This document shows, piece by piece, positions 49,501 to 59,613 of a stretch of 64,000 nucleotides of DNA. Position 1 is the first letter of the stretch. Each line of letters starts with the position of its first letter. The DNA comes from Chloracidobacterium sp. (GTDB lineage: Bacteria; Acidobacteriota; Blastocatellia; Pyrinomonadales; Pyrinomonadaceae). The stretch covers positions 682,001 through 746,000 of the forward strand of contig JADJXP010000001.1 in NCBI GenBank assembly GCA_016715795.1. The letters are read 5' to 3'. The notes below the pieces were generated by a model. The model saw only the letters and a list, made by a program, of their open reading frames with translations, had not been told where the DNA came from and ran no database searches. Made by a program: the position numbers and the translations under genes.

Positions 49501-52500
49501 CGGGATGCGGGGGTACATTGTTCATCGCGGCCACGCTTATACCGCCAATATCGATGCCCATCTCCATCGTCGTTGAGCACGAAAGCACGTTGATCTTTCC
49601 TTCCTTGAAATCGCTTTCGTATAGCTTTAGTTTGGTCGAGTCCTGTTGGGCGGAATGCTCGGCCGTCGTGTAATACGGTGAAAGCTCGATCACACGATCA
49701 TTCGAATTTGACCACAATCCCTCCTCGCGAAGCTTCGCAACATCCTGATTTGAAAGCACCCATTCGCGGCCGATCTCGATCTGTTCCAATTCGTTTGTTA
49801 CTCCGGAAAATGGCGGCGCGTACTGTGGGATCTCTACCCGAACACACCCGACGGTTTCCTTCGCTGCGGTTCGCGGCAAGTAGGGTGTTACACCTCTCAA
49901 CGTAACATCCAATACGCGTCTGGTAACCGGGCATATCCATCCAGACCGGATCGGAATAAAGGCCAGTCTGTCGAGCGGCAGCGTGAAGCCCGGGTCTCCC
50001 TGCTTCAACAACCCAACAGAACAAAGATCTTCCCAGGCCGAATCCAGCACAGCATTTATGCGGTCATGGCCGTCCGGATCCGCGGCATCCGCATTTAGCA
50101 CGAACGATAGCAACCGAACGAGTGTGCTGTTGCGACCGAACTTCGCACTAGGCCAGCGACGCTGATCTCTTTTCGGCTCGTCTTCTGTTCGAGCCACAAG
50201 AAAACTCTGCGGGAACGGCATGCCAAGCCATCGCCTCCAACTGTCATCGATGGCCAGCGATCCGCCGGCGCGAACAAAGAAGTCGAGGCATATCTTTAGA
50301 AAGTCCCTCCACGTATCGAGGTCGAATTGTGAGGCCTCGATAGCAACCTGCGGGACGCGGTTTATGCCCTGCAAAAGAGGGTAAGCGGTCGAAACGAGGC
50401 CCATCGATTCAAGGTTGACAAGCCGCTTTGGTCGTCGTCCGAATTCACGGATGAGAAACGTCTTAGCAAGGGTGTGCGCACCATGTTCTATGGTAAAGAC
50501 GCTTTCTGAGTACCGGCGATACCGTGCAAGCATGTTCATAAAGTCTTGCCCTTGATGGGCAAGTTCCTGAGCCAACTGATTGAACCCAACTGGTGAAGGA
50601 TCCTTGAGTTTTTCCAGCTCAGCTTGCTTATCTGAGAGCATAGTTTCTACGACTGAATTTGGTCCCGCGTCTAGTGCCGTCTCCAGCTGTCGCACGTCAT
50701 GTTCGAGCCTTCGTCGATCACTAACTGATCCTGTCACCGAATCGCGCAACGTCAAATGATAGATCAAGGCCCTCACACGATTTCTCTCAGAACCCAGTTG
50801 TAGATTTGCTGCCAGTCGTGCGGTGCCCTGGCGGCTGTCATTAAATGTCAACAGCTTCCGGCCACGCCAAGGCCGATTAGCGGCATCATTTCCATCTGGG
50901 GCAAATTCGAGCAGTGTCGGCAAAATGCCATCCAACAGATACGGCGCACCGATTCGGCAGTTTTGGAGCAGCGGCCTGGCCTTTGTGTCCTTTTCATTGC
51001 AGACCGGACAACTTAACCCGGAACCGTTATCTTCAACGGCCCAGACAGCGACTGAATTGGAAGATGGGTCGCCCATTCTTCGCGTTTCGCGATCTATGTA
51101 TTCAAGACCAACCCCCTCTAACTTCTGGTTAAGGATCAGCATCTTAAACTGCTGGCTTGGCACGGGCAGTTCATCAAGAACCGTGTCCTCGATCTCTTCA
51201 CCGGGGTCGACGTCAAGCTCGAAATCGTCGAGCGCATTTTTTGGCCTCAGATGTGCGACAAAACCCTCATCGTCTACTCCTGCGAGCAATTGAGCAGAAC
51301 CGCAGCTCGCACACATGACGAGCTCATACGCAGGAGCTCCGCAATCACAGTGCTTCCTCGGGTCAGTGTAAACCTGGCCAAAGTGCCAGTCTGGATCGTT
51401 CAGGAAGTCAGCGCGATTGGGACATTCCTGATCGGTACAGGCCCACAAGCCCGACATCGTTTGGTGAAAAAAATGGGAGCGTAGTGGAAGGAACGACTCG
51501 CCATTTTCATTGAGCGTTCCAGAAAGCAAATCAAGCCATTCAAGCGACTTGATCTGACCTTCGCGAGAAGGGTTTTCCTCTCCATTCAGCAATTCGCAAA
51601 TATCCGACAATTTGGCGATCGGAGGCGTTGACGGGTTACCGACAAACTTATCGCGGATCTTCCGCGCTGTTCGGTTCTTCGATATAGTCTCAAATCTCCC
51701 GTCGGCTGCGATTCGCTTTAGGTCATTGAGAGATTCATTGCCCGTAGGCTCTATCCCGTGAAGGGAAGGAATGACCCGTTCGCCGGCCACCAGATGAACG
51801 CGATCCTCATCTGAAACGCCCGCCACATCGGCAAGAAACTTCTTTAGCTTTAGTCCTGCTTCCCCATTCGGATCTCCTATGGTCGCAGAGGTTGCAACAA
51901 ACCGTACCTGGTCAGGCGCTACGCCGAACGCGTTCAGGACGCGTCTTATCAGCAACGCGGCCTCCGCAGCTTGTGATCCTATGTAGCTGTGAGCTTCGTC
52001 AAGGACGATCCATTCGAGCTTGCCCTCTGACTGATCCAGGATCGGAGCGTCAGTGGTCCGCACGAGCATATATTCAAGCATCGACGCGTTTGTCACCAGG
52101 ATAGGGGGCGGTGACGATCGAAGGGTCTTTCGGTCCATCACCTCGTTCGGATTGGCTTTGTGGTGCAGTCCATTGAGATTCTCGGGTGTATTACCGTTAT
52201 AGAGGCAGAAACGAATATCGCTGCCAAATGCGTGTGTCCACGCGCGAAGCCGTTCACGCTGGCTATTTATCAGCGCATTAAGGGGATAAAGAAACAGCGC
52301 TCGCACACCGGCCAGCTTAGTTTTCTGCACCTGTTGTAATCTCACAAGCCGATCGAGGATCGGAACCATGAAACACTCTGTCTTACCCGACCCCGTGCCG
52401 CTCGCCACTATAAGCGACTCCGGAGACTCTTGCGACAAAATCTCCCAGGCCTCGATCTGATGTAGATACGGATGCTGATCACGTGGAAACCGATAATCTG

Positions 52501-52780
52501 CCTTCAGATCTTTGGGCGGGTTATCCATTGCGTTTACAAGTTCCTCCGCCAGCAGGCTGCCAGCGAGGTCGGCCATGCTTTGGCCTCCCGTTCGCCATCC
52601 ATACACCGCTTCAAATGCCGCATCGGCGAGAAACGACCCTGGCTTTCCAAACGGACGATCGAAGACTTCATCCATATGTCTGCGCAATGGCAGGTTTGCG
52701 AACCGGAACCAACTCATCGCCGCAAGTTTTGCCCGGTCCGAAAGGATCGGTAGCAATTCTGAGTAATACGACATTTTCAT
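46583..52780 (-). CDS. giant DEAD/DEAH-box helicase with DUF1998 tail (DruE/DrmA-like)
   Basis: The product (about 2065 residues from the ATG at 52780) is a superfamily 2 helicase. Walker A is GTGSGKT (about residues 128-134 by this start), followed by IVLDEAHSYIG (DEAH box) and FVATSATIGDP (motif III). The second RecA-like domain carries NVLSCSTTMEMGIDIGGIS and QRAGRAGRR. The C-terminal about 600 residues include a Cys-rich segment CPANCDSACPRCILDYDQRFVNDRLDRKKAL, the DUF1998 (MZB) signature. Helicases of this size with DUF1998 occur in Druantia (DruE) and, shorter, in DISARM (DrmA/DrmB). The partner upstream resembles DruH, so DruE of Druantia type III is my preferred reading. It lies 8 bases after that gene. 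Confidence 0.85.
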   Translation of the reverse strand: MKMSYYSELLPILSDRAKLAAMSWFRFANLPLRRHMDEVFDRPFGKPGSFLADAAFEAVYGWRTGGQSMADLAGSLLAEELVNAMDNPPKDLKADYRFPRDQHPYLHQIEAWEILSQESPESLIVASGTGSGKTECFMVPILDRLVRLQQVQKTKLAGVRALFLYPLNALINSQRERLRAWTHAFGSDIRFCLYNGNTPENLNGLHHKANPNEVMDRKTLRSSPPPILVTNASMLEYMLVRTTDAPILDQSEGKLEWIVLDEAHSYIGSQAAEAALLIRRVLNAFGVAPDQVRFVATSATIGDPNGEAGLKLKKFLADVAGVSDEDRVHLVAGERVIPSLHGIEPTGNESLNDLKRIAADGRFETISKNRTARKIRDKFVGNPSTPPIAKLSDICELLNGEENPSREGQIKSLEWLDLLSGTLNENGESFLPLRSHFFHQTMSGLWACTDQECPNRADFLNDPDWHFGQVYTDPRKHCDCGAPAYELVMCASCGSAQLLAGVDDEGFVAHLRPKNALDDFELDVDPGEEIEDTVLDELPVPSQQFKMLILNQKLEGVGLEYIDRETRRMGDPSSNSVAVWAVEDNGSGLSCPVCNEKDTKARPLLQNCRIGAPYLLDGILPTLLEFAPDGNDAANRPWRGRKLLTFNDSRQGTARLAANLQLGSERNRVRALIYHLTLRDSVTGSVSDRRRLEHDVRQLETALDAGPNSVVETMLSDKQAELEKLKDPSPVGFNQLAQELAHQGQDFMNMLARYRRYSESVFTIEHGAHTLAKTFLIREFGRRPKRLVNLESMGLVSTAYPLLQGINRVPQVAIEASQFDLDTWRDFLKICLDFFVRAGGSLAIDDSWRRWLGMPFPQSFLVARTEDEPKRDQRRWPSAKFGRNSTLVRLLSFVLNADAADPDGHDRINAVLDSAWEDLCSVGLLKQGDPGFTLPLDRLAFIPIRSGWICPVTRRVLDVTLRGVTPYLPRTAAKETVGCVRVEIPQYAPPFSGVTNELEQIEIGREWVLSNQDVAKLREEGLWSNSNDRVIELSPYYTTAEHSAQQDSTKLKLYESDFKEGKINVLSCSTTMEMGIDIGGISVAAMNNVPPHPANYLQRAGRAGRRREARSVVMTLCKSNPHDQSVFANSRWAFDTPLPAPRVALDSPVIVQRHANSFLLSRFLREQLRGTSNEQTKLSCGMFFLEGHAGQFEAWCRSFDVEEHSDIAGGLNYLFKRSIYDGQSVKRVVDISGDMIKKINDAWMREWERLESESAALRARGSGESDAAVKAVDLHKERQRGEYLLGELASRGFLPAYGFPTNIAPFDNLTVSQFKRRFQNPEGRDDNRYKRRELASRDLVSALREYAPGSEVVMDGLVYRSAGVTLNWHIPADQDQVKEVQSIKTAWRCRACGASGSKSFVTDLSCERCGSAVVTPTPFLEPSGFAVDFYTDPTNDTSSQHFVPVEAPWINADGQWLPLLNPELGRFRSTTQGHIFNQSKGEFGLGYAVCLECGRAEPVTKKGEIPAGFARPHRKLRRSKADAATCPGSNENWKIKQDLALGTEGYTDVFELQLKNDAGVWLNDPMAALTIAVAVRDSLAELMGVQANELGCDIKPARLETDGRCQSILIYDRFAAGYSSRAEDHMTELFKKAWERLICPANCDSACPRCILDYDQRFVNDRLDRKKALKILSTVWLDRFRLPDELAFFGTDRSHLEPRTISESIWQAVINGGVQMVRLFAGGDLENWDVAASPLRALAFRLVGQNVKVEIIVPEDAKQGLDSVDLYPLANLAGHPDIEVKAITELPRVGDAYLLAETAGKVTKWAVGDVAVTEFNPNWGISDNSLVKGDDLVRLDYDSPALSMQDLLPAAERSDRQIDIGNEIDGPVRGFGNRFWNRIMAEHSAAGDLLNSANERVIGVSYSDRYLFDPLSVALLTEIAKGLKALVGVRWEASAIGISTMDKSDVRLNPWRLFHNWVDMNARNRVMEMTLGSIGLQANIHIFERRSEIEHGRAFRIELSSGKIVEIRLDQGMGYWAIPWSTNARLKEYNFTLPHESQCANLVALTTNIEGQGMGTQVFLRVRER

Positions 52781-52788
52781 TTGTGTTC

Positions 52789-55700
52789 TTATTCTTCCGA
52801 TGAGTCGAGCAAACCGTCGGCCAGGCAACGGGCGATCGTCAGATTGAAGGCTTCGTCGAACCAGTCTGGATCAAATGACTTATGACTATACAACAGGCTA
52901 AGTTTTTTCGGGTCGGAAAACCATTCCTCGGTTTCGCCCAGGGCAACGCGGGCAGCCAGGATAAGCGGTAGATTGATCACCCCGTCGCTAACACCTCTAT
53001 TGTCCTGATACAAATATTTTGAGATTTTCGTATTGGTGCGAGCACGCGCCACATCATCCGAAATAGCTTCAGGCCACTCTTCGTCATCGGAGTAATGCCG
53101 GTGCCAAAGTTTCTGCAATTCAGCATCTGCTCCTACGAATAGCCTCGCCGCAGCACCAGCAGCGCCAAATCCTCGCAAGCACGCAGCTTCTCGTCTTTCT
53201 TCCTCAAGATGCGAGGCCTGCAATATACCAAACAAATAAAAAAGCGATCCGAAATCCGCCGTGAGATCCGCGACGCGGGACTTGAGAAATGTCTTGAAGA
53301 TCATTGGAGCTTGCTCGGGTCCGAATAAGGTATTTACTTGCCGTTCAAGAAGTGTTACCGCGGTTCTCCAATCAGCAAAAGTGACCGTCTCCCAGGAAAA
53401 AGGAAGTTCGTTTGCGAACCGGCTAAGAAATTCGCCACGAAAGTCGCTAAACCTCAAGGCCAGTGCTGCCATTGCTTTTGAGGAGTGCGCAAATCGTCGC
53501 CATATGTCCAGAGTCGATAAGGGAAGGTGGCCTAAGTGGTGTATCAACTGATTCACCTCGGTCCAGCCGGAATCTTCGAAATCAGAGGCGATCGTCTCAA
53601 TGAAGGCGTCCATAGCGTTTTCGCGATCAGTACGATCTCGCGTCGTCATAGCAAGGACGTAATGGCTGTCCGATTCTATCGGGTCACCCACGGTCCAAAG
53701 CATTGGACGGAACTCTATGGCCGCGTCCTTCGGCGGATAGATCAACCATGCTCCCGGTTCGCGTGTCTCCGGCGCAAAACTCCACACCACCCTTTCGCAG
53801 CTTTCGCTATCTAACTTTTGTAGTTTGAGTGATTCTTCACCTGGCCTTTCTAATGCCACCGCAAATGCTTCAACACTCGCAATCGCGGTATCGTCGGCGC
53901 GGTTCGGATCAAGGTCTATCCAAACGTTTTCGTCATCCCTATCAGGTCTGACTTGATAGGGGAGTATTGTAAGCCGGTACTTTGGCTCACCATCTATCTG
54001 AATGGTCGAGATCACCGTTGAATCCGGATTGTCATCGATGGTATGAAGGTAATCTATCTCGGATCGATAATCTGAAATTCGTATCTCGGTCGCGAGTGAA
54101 TCCGGAACGGCTTTAATAGCAAACGTTCGTACGATGTCCTTTTCGGCGGCCTTCAGTTTAAGATGCACTTTGCTTCCCGGACGGGTTCCCATAACGACCA
54201 AGCGTGTGCCCAATAGTTCCTGAACCGCTAGATGCGAAAAACAACCCAGTTCATTTCCCTTTCGATCGAATCCGCGAACTCCCGCTGCCGGAAATGGGAT
54301 CCGGACCCGGGCCGGGGACGGCGTGTGACTCCAAAAAACTTCGAAATCAATGAGGTCGGGCGTTCCCGTACCCCCCTCGACGGACACATTAATAACCAGA
54401 CTGTCACCGAATCTCGAACTTTCGCACTTGACCTCGGGTGTCGATGTAGCTACGAGGGTGGACTTCCAACCATCGAAGATTATCTTGCCGGAACGTGCAT
54501 CTAGCGGCTCTAGTCTGAGTCGCGAGCTTTCCGGCAACAGCAGCATTCTAGAGCGATGTTTGATCTCGCCGGTTGCCGGATAATGGACTTGTACGGGGCC
54601 GAGAGGCATTGATTTCGCCAAGCCGATCGAGCTACATCTTAGTTCGCCCGGGGCCTTGCGTTTCATTCCGTCGCCGTCAACGATGTACAGGGTCGGCATT
54701 CCCCGAAATGCAACTTTTGGGCTTTGAAAGTCAAGCCATACATGCTTGCCGATCCAATCGTAGCTTTCGTCTACGCCAGCGGCACTGCCGGTCTTTAACC
54801 GGTATGTGTTTCCGCTTCCGTCTTGGGCGACTATATCTCCTCGGAACAGAAATACTTGCCGGGCGGGCGCAAGTAGATCGCCAAGACGTTGGATCTCCCC
54901 CGACTCGTCTTTTCCTTTTAGGTTCCAGTTCACCGGTATGACGACAAGGGCTGCCTGAGAGCCAACACCGCCGGCCCCCTGACGTGCAAACCTGTATTGC
55001 GATGCTTCTTCAGAGAACAACCAAGGAAGTTCGGCGTCGAGTTCACTTGCTCTGGGAGGGGTCGCCGACCACACACGTCCATCCGGCGAAGTAAGACGCA
55101 CTAGGTGCTCGCTAGCAGCGTGCTCATCAGATAGTTCCCACGTCGTTCTCGCAACGCGGTACTCGTTGCGACCCACCAGCCGTCGGATGGACGTTACCTT
55201 GAGTTCCTCTCCTGCATGTACCGAGAGCTCGGCAGATCGAGGTAGTCCTTCGTCACTGTCGATAGCAAAGAGCTCTGAAATATCGCGATCACTAATTGCA
55301 TCCGGTAGTTCAATCCCGGACCTTAATAGCCAATTGCCGTTCTGATCCTTTTCTAGTGTTCGATCGACCGGTAACACAAGTGCCCGATGTTCAAGACGAA
55401 TATAGGCTGCCTCTTTCACGAGTTGCTCGATCAGCGCTTGTGCATGGGCATCCTCAATAGGAAGTGGAAAACGGTCGCGCCATTCTGGAACTCTTTGGTC
55501 AAGCAGCGTTATTGGATCTCCCTCTGAAGTAAGCTTTGCCTTCTCTTTAAGTTCCAAAACGGTCGATGTGATATTAGAGATGAGGGAAAAGATTTCCGGT
55601 CGCCGAAAACTCTTGGGGAGCAGATTCTCCAGACTTTGTACCCAGCTCTCTAGGTCCGGTCGAGAAACGGACGTGGTTTTGGCCAGCCGAAGCACCCTAC

Positions 55701-56211
55701 TAATTAGTCTTCCGATCCCTCCGTGGGCGGTCGCGAGCAACTGCATAGGCAGTCCGCCCTGTGCCGCGACATTGCCGATATACGTATGACCGCCGGTGTT
55801 TGAAAGTCGGAGGCCCCAGCCTCGGAGACCTTCTTCCACACAATCGCTGCGCTTTTGCTGTGTCCAGTCATCCGAGCTGACCCCGAGATCGCTTAAAATT
55901 GGTTTCCACACGAATCCTAAGCCCTTGTATCGTCGCCGCCACCATTCGGCTACATACATCACGAAGAGATCCGGAAATCCGGGCCGAGTACCGACGTATT
56001 GGAAATCATTATTAACGAGCAAAGCGGCGATCTTGGACCGAAGAAAGTCTTCAAGGAGCTTAAACTCGCTGTCGGACACTCTATATTGAAATAGATTTCG
56101 TTCGTCCGGTTGCTCTAGTCCGCGGGTCTCCAGGAACAATTCTTTCCAATCGAAAAATGACAAGAATTCCGTTGCCTCGGTAAAATCCATTTTTGGGGGA
56201 GTTGGCTCCAT
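52789..56211 (-). CDS. STY4851-like protein (DruH of Druantia type III?)
   Basis: The 1140-residue product has no catalytic motif that I can name. The N-terminal region (FTEATEFLSFFDWKELFLETRGLEQPDERNLF, ...YVAEWWRRRYKGLGFVWKPI) and the beta-rich middle resemble the STY4851/ECs_5259 family, which is encoded next to a DUF1998 helicase. This pair is the core of Druantia type III (DruH and DruE). The assignment rests on length, partner and recalled family resemblance, so it is moderate. It follows the DUF499 gene by 20 bases and precedes the helicase by 8, so all are one operon. Confidence 0.6.
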   Translation of the reverse strand: MEPTPPKMDFTEATEFLSFFDWKELFLETRGLEQPDERNLFQYRVSDSEFKLLEDFLRSKIAALLVNNDFQYVGTRPGFPDLFVMYVAEWWRRRYKGLGFVWKPILSDLGVSSDDWTQQKRSDCVEEGLRGWGLRLSNTGGHTYIGNVAAQGGLPMQLLATAHGGIGRLISRVLRLAKTTSVSRPDLESWVQSLENLLPKSFRRPEIFSLISNITSTVLELKEKAKLTSEGDPITLLDQRVPEWRDRFPLPIEDAHAQALIEQLVKEAAYIRLEHRALVLPVDRTLEKDQNGNWLLRSGIELPDAISDRDISELFAIDSDEGLPRSAELSVHAGEELKVTSIRRLVGRNEYRVARTTWELSDEHAASEHLVRLTSPDGRVWSATPPRASELDAELPWLFSEEASQYRFARQGAGGVGSQAALVVIPVNWNLKGKDESGEIQRLGDLLAPARQVFLFRGDIVAQDGSGNTYRLKTGSAAGVDESYDWIGKHVWLDFQSPKVAFRGMPTLYIVDGDGMKRKAPGELRCSSIGLAKSMPLGPVQVHYPATGEIKHRSRMLLLPESSRLRLEPLDARSGKIIFDGWKSTLVATSTPEVKCESSRFGDSLVINVSVEGGTGTPDLIDFEVFWSHTPSPARVRIPFPAAGVRGFDRKGNELGCFSHLAVQELLGTRLVVMGTRPGSKVHLKLKAAEKDIVRTFAIKAVPDSLATEIRISDYRSEIDYLHTIDDNPDSTVISTIQIDGEPKYRLTILPYQVRPDRDDENVWIDLDPNRADDTAIASVEAFAVALERPGEESLKLQKLDSESCERVVWSFAPETREPGAWLIYPPKDAAIEFRPMLWTVGDPIESDSHYVLAMTTRDRTDRENAMDAFIETIASDFEDSGWTEVNQLIHHLGHLPLSTLDIWRRFAHSSKAMAALALRFSDFRGEFLSRFANELPFSWETVTFADWRTAVTLLERQVNTLFGPEQAPMIFKTFLKSRVADLTADFGSLFYLFGILQASHLEEERREAACLRGFGAAGAAARLFVGADAELQKLWHRHYSDDEEWPEAISDDVARARTNTKISKYLYQDNRGVSDGVINLPLILAARVALGETEEWFSDPKKLSLLYSHKSFDPDWFDEAFNLTIARCLADGLLDSSEE

Positions 56212-56231
56212 GCGCGATTCGATAAATATAC

Positions 56232-59200
56232 TCAGTCACTCTCAAAACCGTGGTTGGTGAACTTCAGTGTCCGACTATTCTCTGTCACCGTACGTACTAC
56301 GTTGTCCGGCACGCCGGCTTCCACTTCCGCATCAATTTCAAGCGTGACTCGTACTTTAGCACCGACCAATCCCGATAAATGAGCAATCACCTCATCGCCG
56401 ATCTGACCGGCATCGCGTCCGACGCGGGTCGGATTTAACTCCACCGTCCCGTGAAAGCGATTTGGTTGTGCGGGAGGGGTCGCGGACGGGACCTCCACTC
56501 CGCCTAATACACCTTGGGCTTCATGTGCCGATCCCGGATCAGCAAATGTCACACCAGTACCGGTAGCAGTAGGTGACCCAAGTAATGCTTGCTCCGCATC
56601 CATCTGCTCCTGCGCGATTTCTGGCTTTACTATGACCGCTGCAGGTTCCGAACCATCGAGCGAAATATTGCAACCAGAACGAAGACCACGGTAGCGAGTT
56701 TTCTCTTCGTCATAACTGTCAGCGAAGGCGAATGATTCGTTTCTCCATGTAAGCAGCGATACACCGTTCCGAATCGCTCCAAGCAATACCGAAGAGTCGG
56801 CAAAGCGAGGAAGATAGAGGTAGCGAGCACAATGATCAACGAGCTGCCTAACCGAAATGTGGCCATCGGGCCAAAGCGGTATGCCGTGCTGTCCGCCGTC
56901 AAGTTCCATTCTTAGACGTGTACCGGCGAAGCTCGTGATCAGCAGCTCGTCATTTAGCAGCTTCTTACCCGCCCTAACGGCCAGGTCATCCTGCCCCGAA
57001 AGTTTCATGCCCTGCCATTCGATTGCCGCGTGCGGATTCTTTTGTACCGGGACCAGCAGCCATTGATATGTCTCTGGAACCCGAACGTCTAAAGTATTTT
57101 CGGCAGCCTTTTTCTGATTTTCAGCTTGCTTTACCTGACTCGGCGTCAAGTTGAGTGACGTCTGATCCTTGATGATAGAGTCCCAGGCCAGATAGTTTCG
57201 TGCTGCGTCCTCGAGATCTTGCAACCGAGCCTTGTCTGCGGCTAGAAACACCAGTGTGTTCCGGTACAACCTTGGGGTGTTCCCGCGATATTCGAGAATC
57301 GCTTGCGCGGCGGCTTGGGCCGGGTTGTCCGCTTCCTTTGAATAGGGATGATCAGGGCTCAGAACAACTAGCCGCGTATCGAGATCATCCGCTACATCCT
57401 GACCCGAGGACGGCAGTGGATGTATCTTTCGGAACTCCCCCTTCTTTACTAGATTGTTACTTACGCGATCGGCCAGCTCCTTTGCCACCCGGTCAGGATC
57501 ACGCTTCAGCTGCTCTCGACGATCCTCAGCCATTTTTGTAACTGTCGGCTGAGTCGAATACCAATAGCGCGTGCCGTCCTGATATAAGTATGTTGCGGAG
57601 GCGGCGAGCCGACGTAACGCGTCGCCAAAGATCGGTGCTGATTCGCCTGGCGTTACACAGCCAAGGTTTACTCGGCGTTCATCGAGTCCCTGATGCGATC
57701 CGCCCGAGGTCGGAGCCGAACCAAGGTAGATCGTTCTCGCAACACGCCTCGCCGCGTGGACCTTACCTAGATTTGGAAGCTCGTTATCGATCTTTAATGG
57801 AAGCGAATTCGGACCGTCGACATCCTTCTCCAAAATCGGAACCCAGTTATCCGAAAGATAGCGTGTGAGCTCGAACTGAATCCGCTGGTCATCTATGGGG
57901 ATAGTTGACGGCATTATCATGGAGCTGTGATCGCCTTTTTCCCAGAGACTATGAATCACCGCTGCCATTAAGCGTAGGACGCCGCGAGTCCGCTGAAACT
58001 TCACCAGGGTTGACCAATCGTTGTACAAGCGATCGAATATTTCGGGATGTATCGGATAAGCGGCCTTGATCCGGTTTTCATAATCTGAGTCACCGCATTC
58101 TGGTGGGAACTCCTGCCGCTGCGAATGGTATAGATCCGAAAAAGCCCGCGCAGTCACGTCACGATTTTTGTACTGATCTGCGGTTAGGGGTTCAAACAGA
58201 CGACGACGTACGATTTCGAACCCTTCTTCTGCCGTCGCCGGACGCCAAGAAGATTCCAATCGGCCGACAACATTTCGAAGCCGATCGAGCGCCTCGCGTC
58301 CGCGAATACCGCCGACCTCGACATCATCTACCTGCGCATGTGGAGAACCAGAAGTGTCCGACGCGGGCAGCGAGATCACAAGCAGACAGTTTCCCGCGAG
58401 TTTGGCGGATTCGGTCAGCGCTTGAGCGAATGTGAACTGAGTTTCGAAGCTGCCGGCCGGAAGATCGCTTTGATCATGGAGTTGGCGGGCGTAGGCAACC
58501 CACTCGTCGATCAGGATCAGGCATGGCCCGTTTTCCTTCAATAATTCCCGGAGGACGTCCCCGGGGCTTGTGGCGTTCTTATCATCCTCAGCGATGCGGT
58601 CGAAAGCTTTCCGCCCACCAAGCTGATAGGCCAACTCACCCCAAAGCGTTTTGACTACTGTTCCGTCCTTTTTTGTTACCGGATTCCCGGGCGAGATCCT
58701 GTTTCCTACCAGCACGACGCGATTCGCTTTCGGCAGCGTGGCAACATCGGCTTCCGGCATCAGGCTGTCAATGCCGGGAAGATCGGCCGCACTTGCACCT
58801 GAAAAGAGATGGTAGAGGGCGAGCATCGAATGTGTCTTGCCTCCACCAAAATTTGTCTGGAGTTGAATTACCGGATCGCCGCCTTTTCCGCTCATGCGCT
58901 GCATTGCACCCGTAAGCAAACGCTTTAGGCTCTCGGTTAAATAGGTTCGGCGAAAGAACTCAGTTGGTTTTCTGTATTCGTCTGAACCCTCGCCAAGGTG
59001 AACCTGCCATAGATCGGCAGCAAACTCGGCCTGTTGGTATTCGCCGCTCGCGACATCTTTGTGTGGTGTGATCACTTCGCGCCACGGTTTTACCGCACCG
59101 GTTGCGGTCGCTTCAATTAAGGAGCCGCCAGCCTTTCGCTTTTGGCCGCGGACCTGCTCGTCAAAACGGAGTCTAAGAAGCTCCATCTTCATCTTTTCGG

Positions 59201-59591
59201 CTTCCTCAGCTTGAGGGGCAGAAACTGCAGTTAAAAGACGGACAGTCGAATCCAGCACTCGATAGGCGTCGTCGCTTGAAAACGACTCCTGATGAGCCCA
59301 CGCGTTTCTATGAGTACGTAGTTCGGCCACAAGGCTCCGTTCCGCATGACCAAGCGTATGGCCAAATATAACGTTCCACGCATTAAAAACGAATTTCAGC
59401 AAAGCCGCTACATCCCATTGCGATGGAGGTTTGTTTCCTGTATTTGGCTCGTTAGCAAAAGGAGCGAGCACCTCAGCCGTCACGCGCTTAGCATCGATCC
59501 CCGACTGAAGTTCGCGGTCCACATAGGGCCCCAGACCCGCCTTGAGCAGTTCCATCGCCTTCCCTACACGCTCGTAATTTGAGATAGCCAT
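56232..59591 (-). CDS. DUF499 ATPase with N-terminal Swt1-type HEPN domain
   Basis: The 1119-residue product has an N-terminal helical domain (residues 1-130) with LVAELRTHRNAWAHQESF; R95-N96-x-x-x-H100 is the RNxxxH motif of HEPN ribonucleases, and the surrounding sequence fits the Swt1-type HEPN. It is followed by a DUF499 ATPase: Walker A is NFGGGKTHS (residues 247-255) and a Walker-B-like LILIDEWVAYARQL follows. The remainder is long and unassigned. DUF499 genes occur next to DUF1156 methylases in defence islands. Here the methylase is two genes upstream. It is preceded by the small 59614 gene and followed by the DruH-like gene. Confidence 0.85.
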   Translation of the reverse strand: MAISNYERVGKAMELLKAGLGPYVDRELQSGIDAKRVTAEVLAPFANEPNTGNKPPSQWDVAALLKFVFNAWNVIFGHTLGHAERSLVAELRTHRNAWAHQESFSSDDAYRVLDSTVRLLTAVSAPQAEEAEKMKMELLRLRFDEQVRGQKRKAGGSLIEATATGAVKPWREVITPHKDVASGEYQQAEFAADLWQVHLGEGSDEYRKPTEFFRRTYLTESLKRLLTGAMQRMSGKGGDPVIQLQTNFGGGKTHSMLALYHLFSGASAADLPGIDSLMPEADVATLPKANRVVLVGNRISPGNPVTKKDGTVVKTLWGELAYQLGGRKAFDRIAEDDKNATSPGDVLRELLKENGPCLILIDEWVAYARQLHDQSDLPAGSFETQFTFAQALTESAKLAGNCLLVISLPASDTSGSPHAQVDDVEVGGIRGREALDRLRNVVGRLESSWRPATAEEGFEIVRRRLFEPLTADQYKNRDVTARAFSDLYHSQRQEFPPECGDSDYENRIKAAYPIHPEIFDRLYNDWSTLVKFQRTRGVLRLMAAVIHSLWEKGDHSSMIMPSTIPIDDQRIQFELTRYLSDNWVPILEKDVDGPNSLPLKIDNELPNLGKVHAARRVARTIYLGSAPTSGGSHQGLDERRVNLGCVTPGESAPIFGDALRRLAASATYLYQDGTRYWYSTQPTVTKMAEDRREQLKRDPDRVAKELADRVSNNLVKKGEFRKIHPLPSSGQDVADDLDTRLVVLSPDHPYSKEADNPAQAAAQAILEYRGNTPRLYRNTLVFLAADKARLQDLEDAARNYLAWDSIIKDQTSLNLTPSQVKQAENQKKAAENTLDVRVPETYQWLLVPVQKNPHAAIEWQGMKLSGQDDLAVRAGKKLLNDELLITSFAGTRLRMELDGGQHGIPLWPDGHISVRQLVDHCARYLYLPRFADSSVLLGAIRNGVSLLTWRNESFAFADSYDEEKTRYRGLRSGCNISLDGSEPAAVIVKPEIAQEQMDAEQALLGSPTATGTGVTFADPGSAHEAQGVLGGVEVPSATPPAQPNRFHGTVELNPTRVGRDAGQIGDEVIAHLSGLVGAKVRVTLEIDAEVEAGVPDNVVRTVTENSRTLKFTNHGFESD

Positions 59592-59613
59592 ATATTTCAG
59601 TTACCCGGGAATC

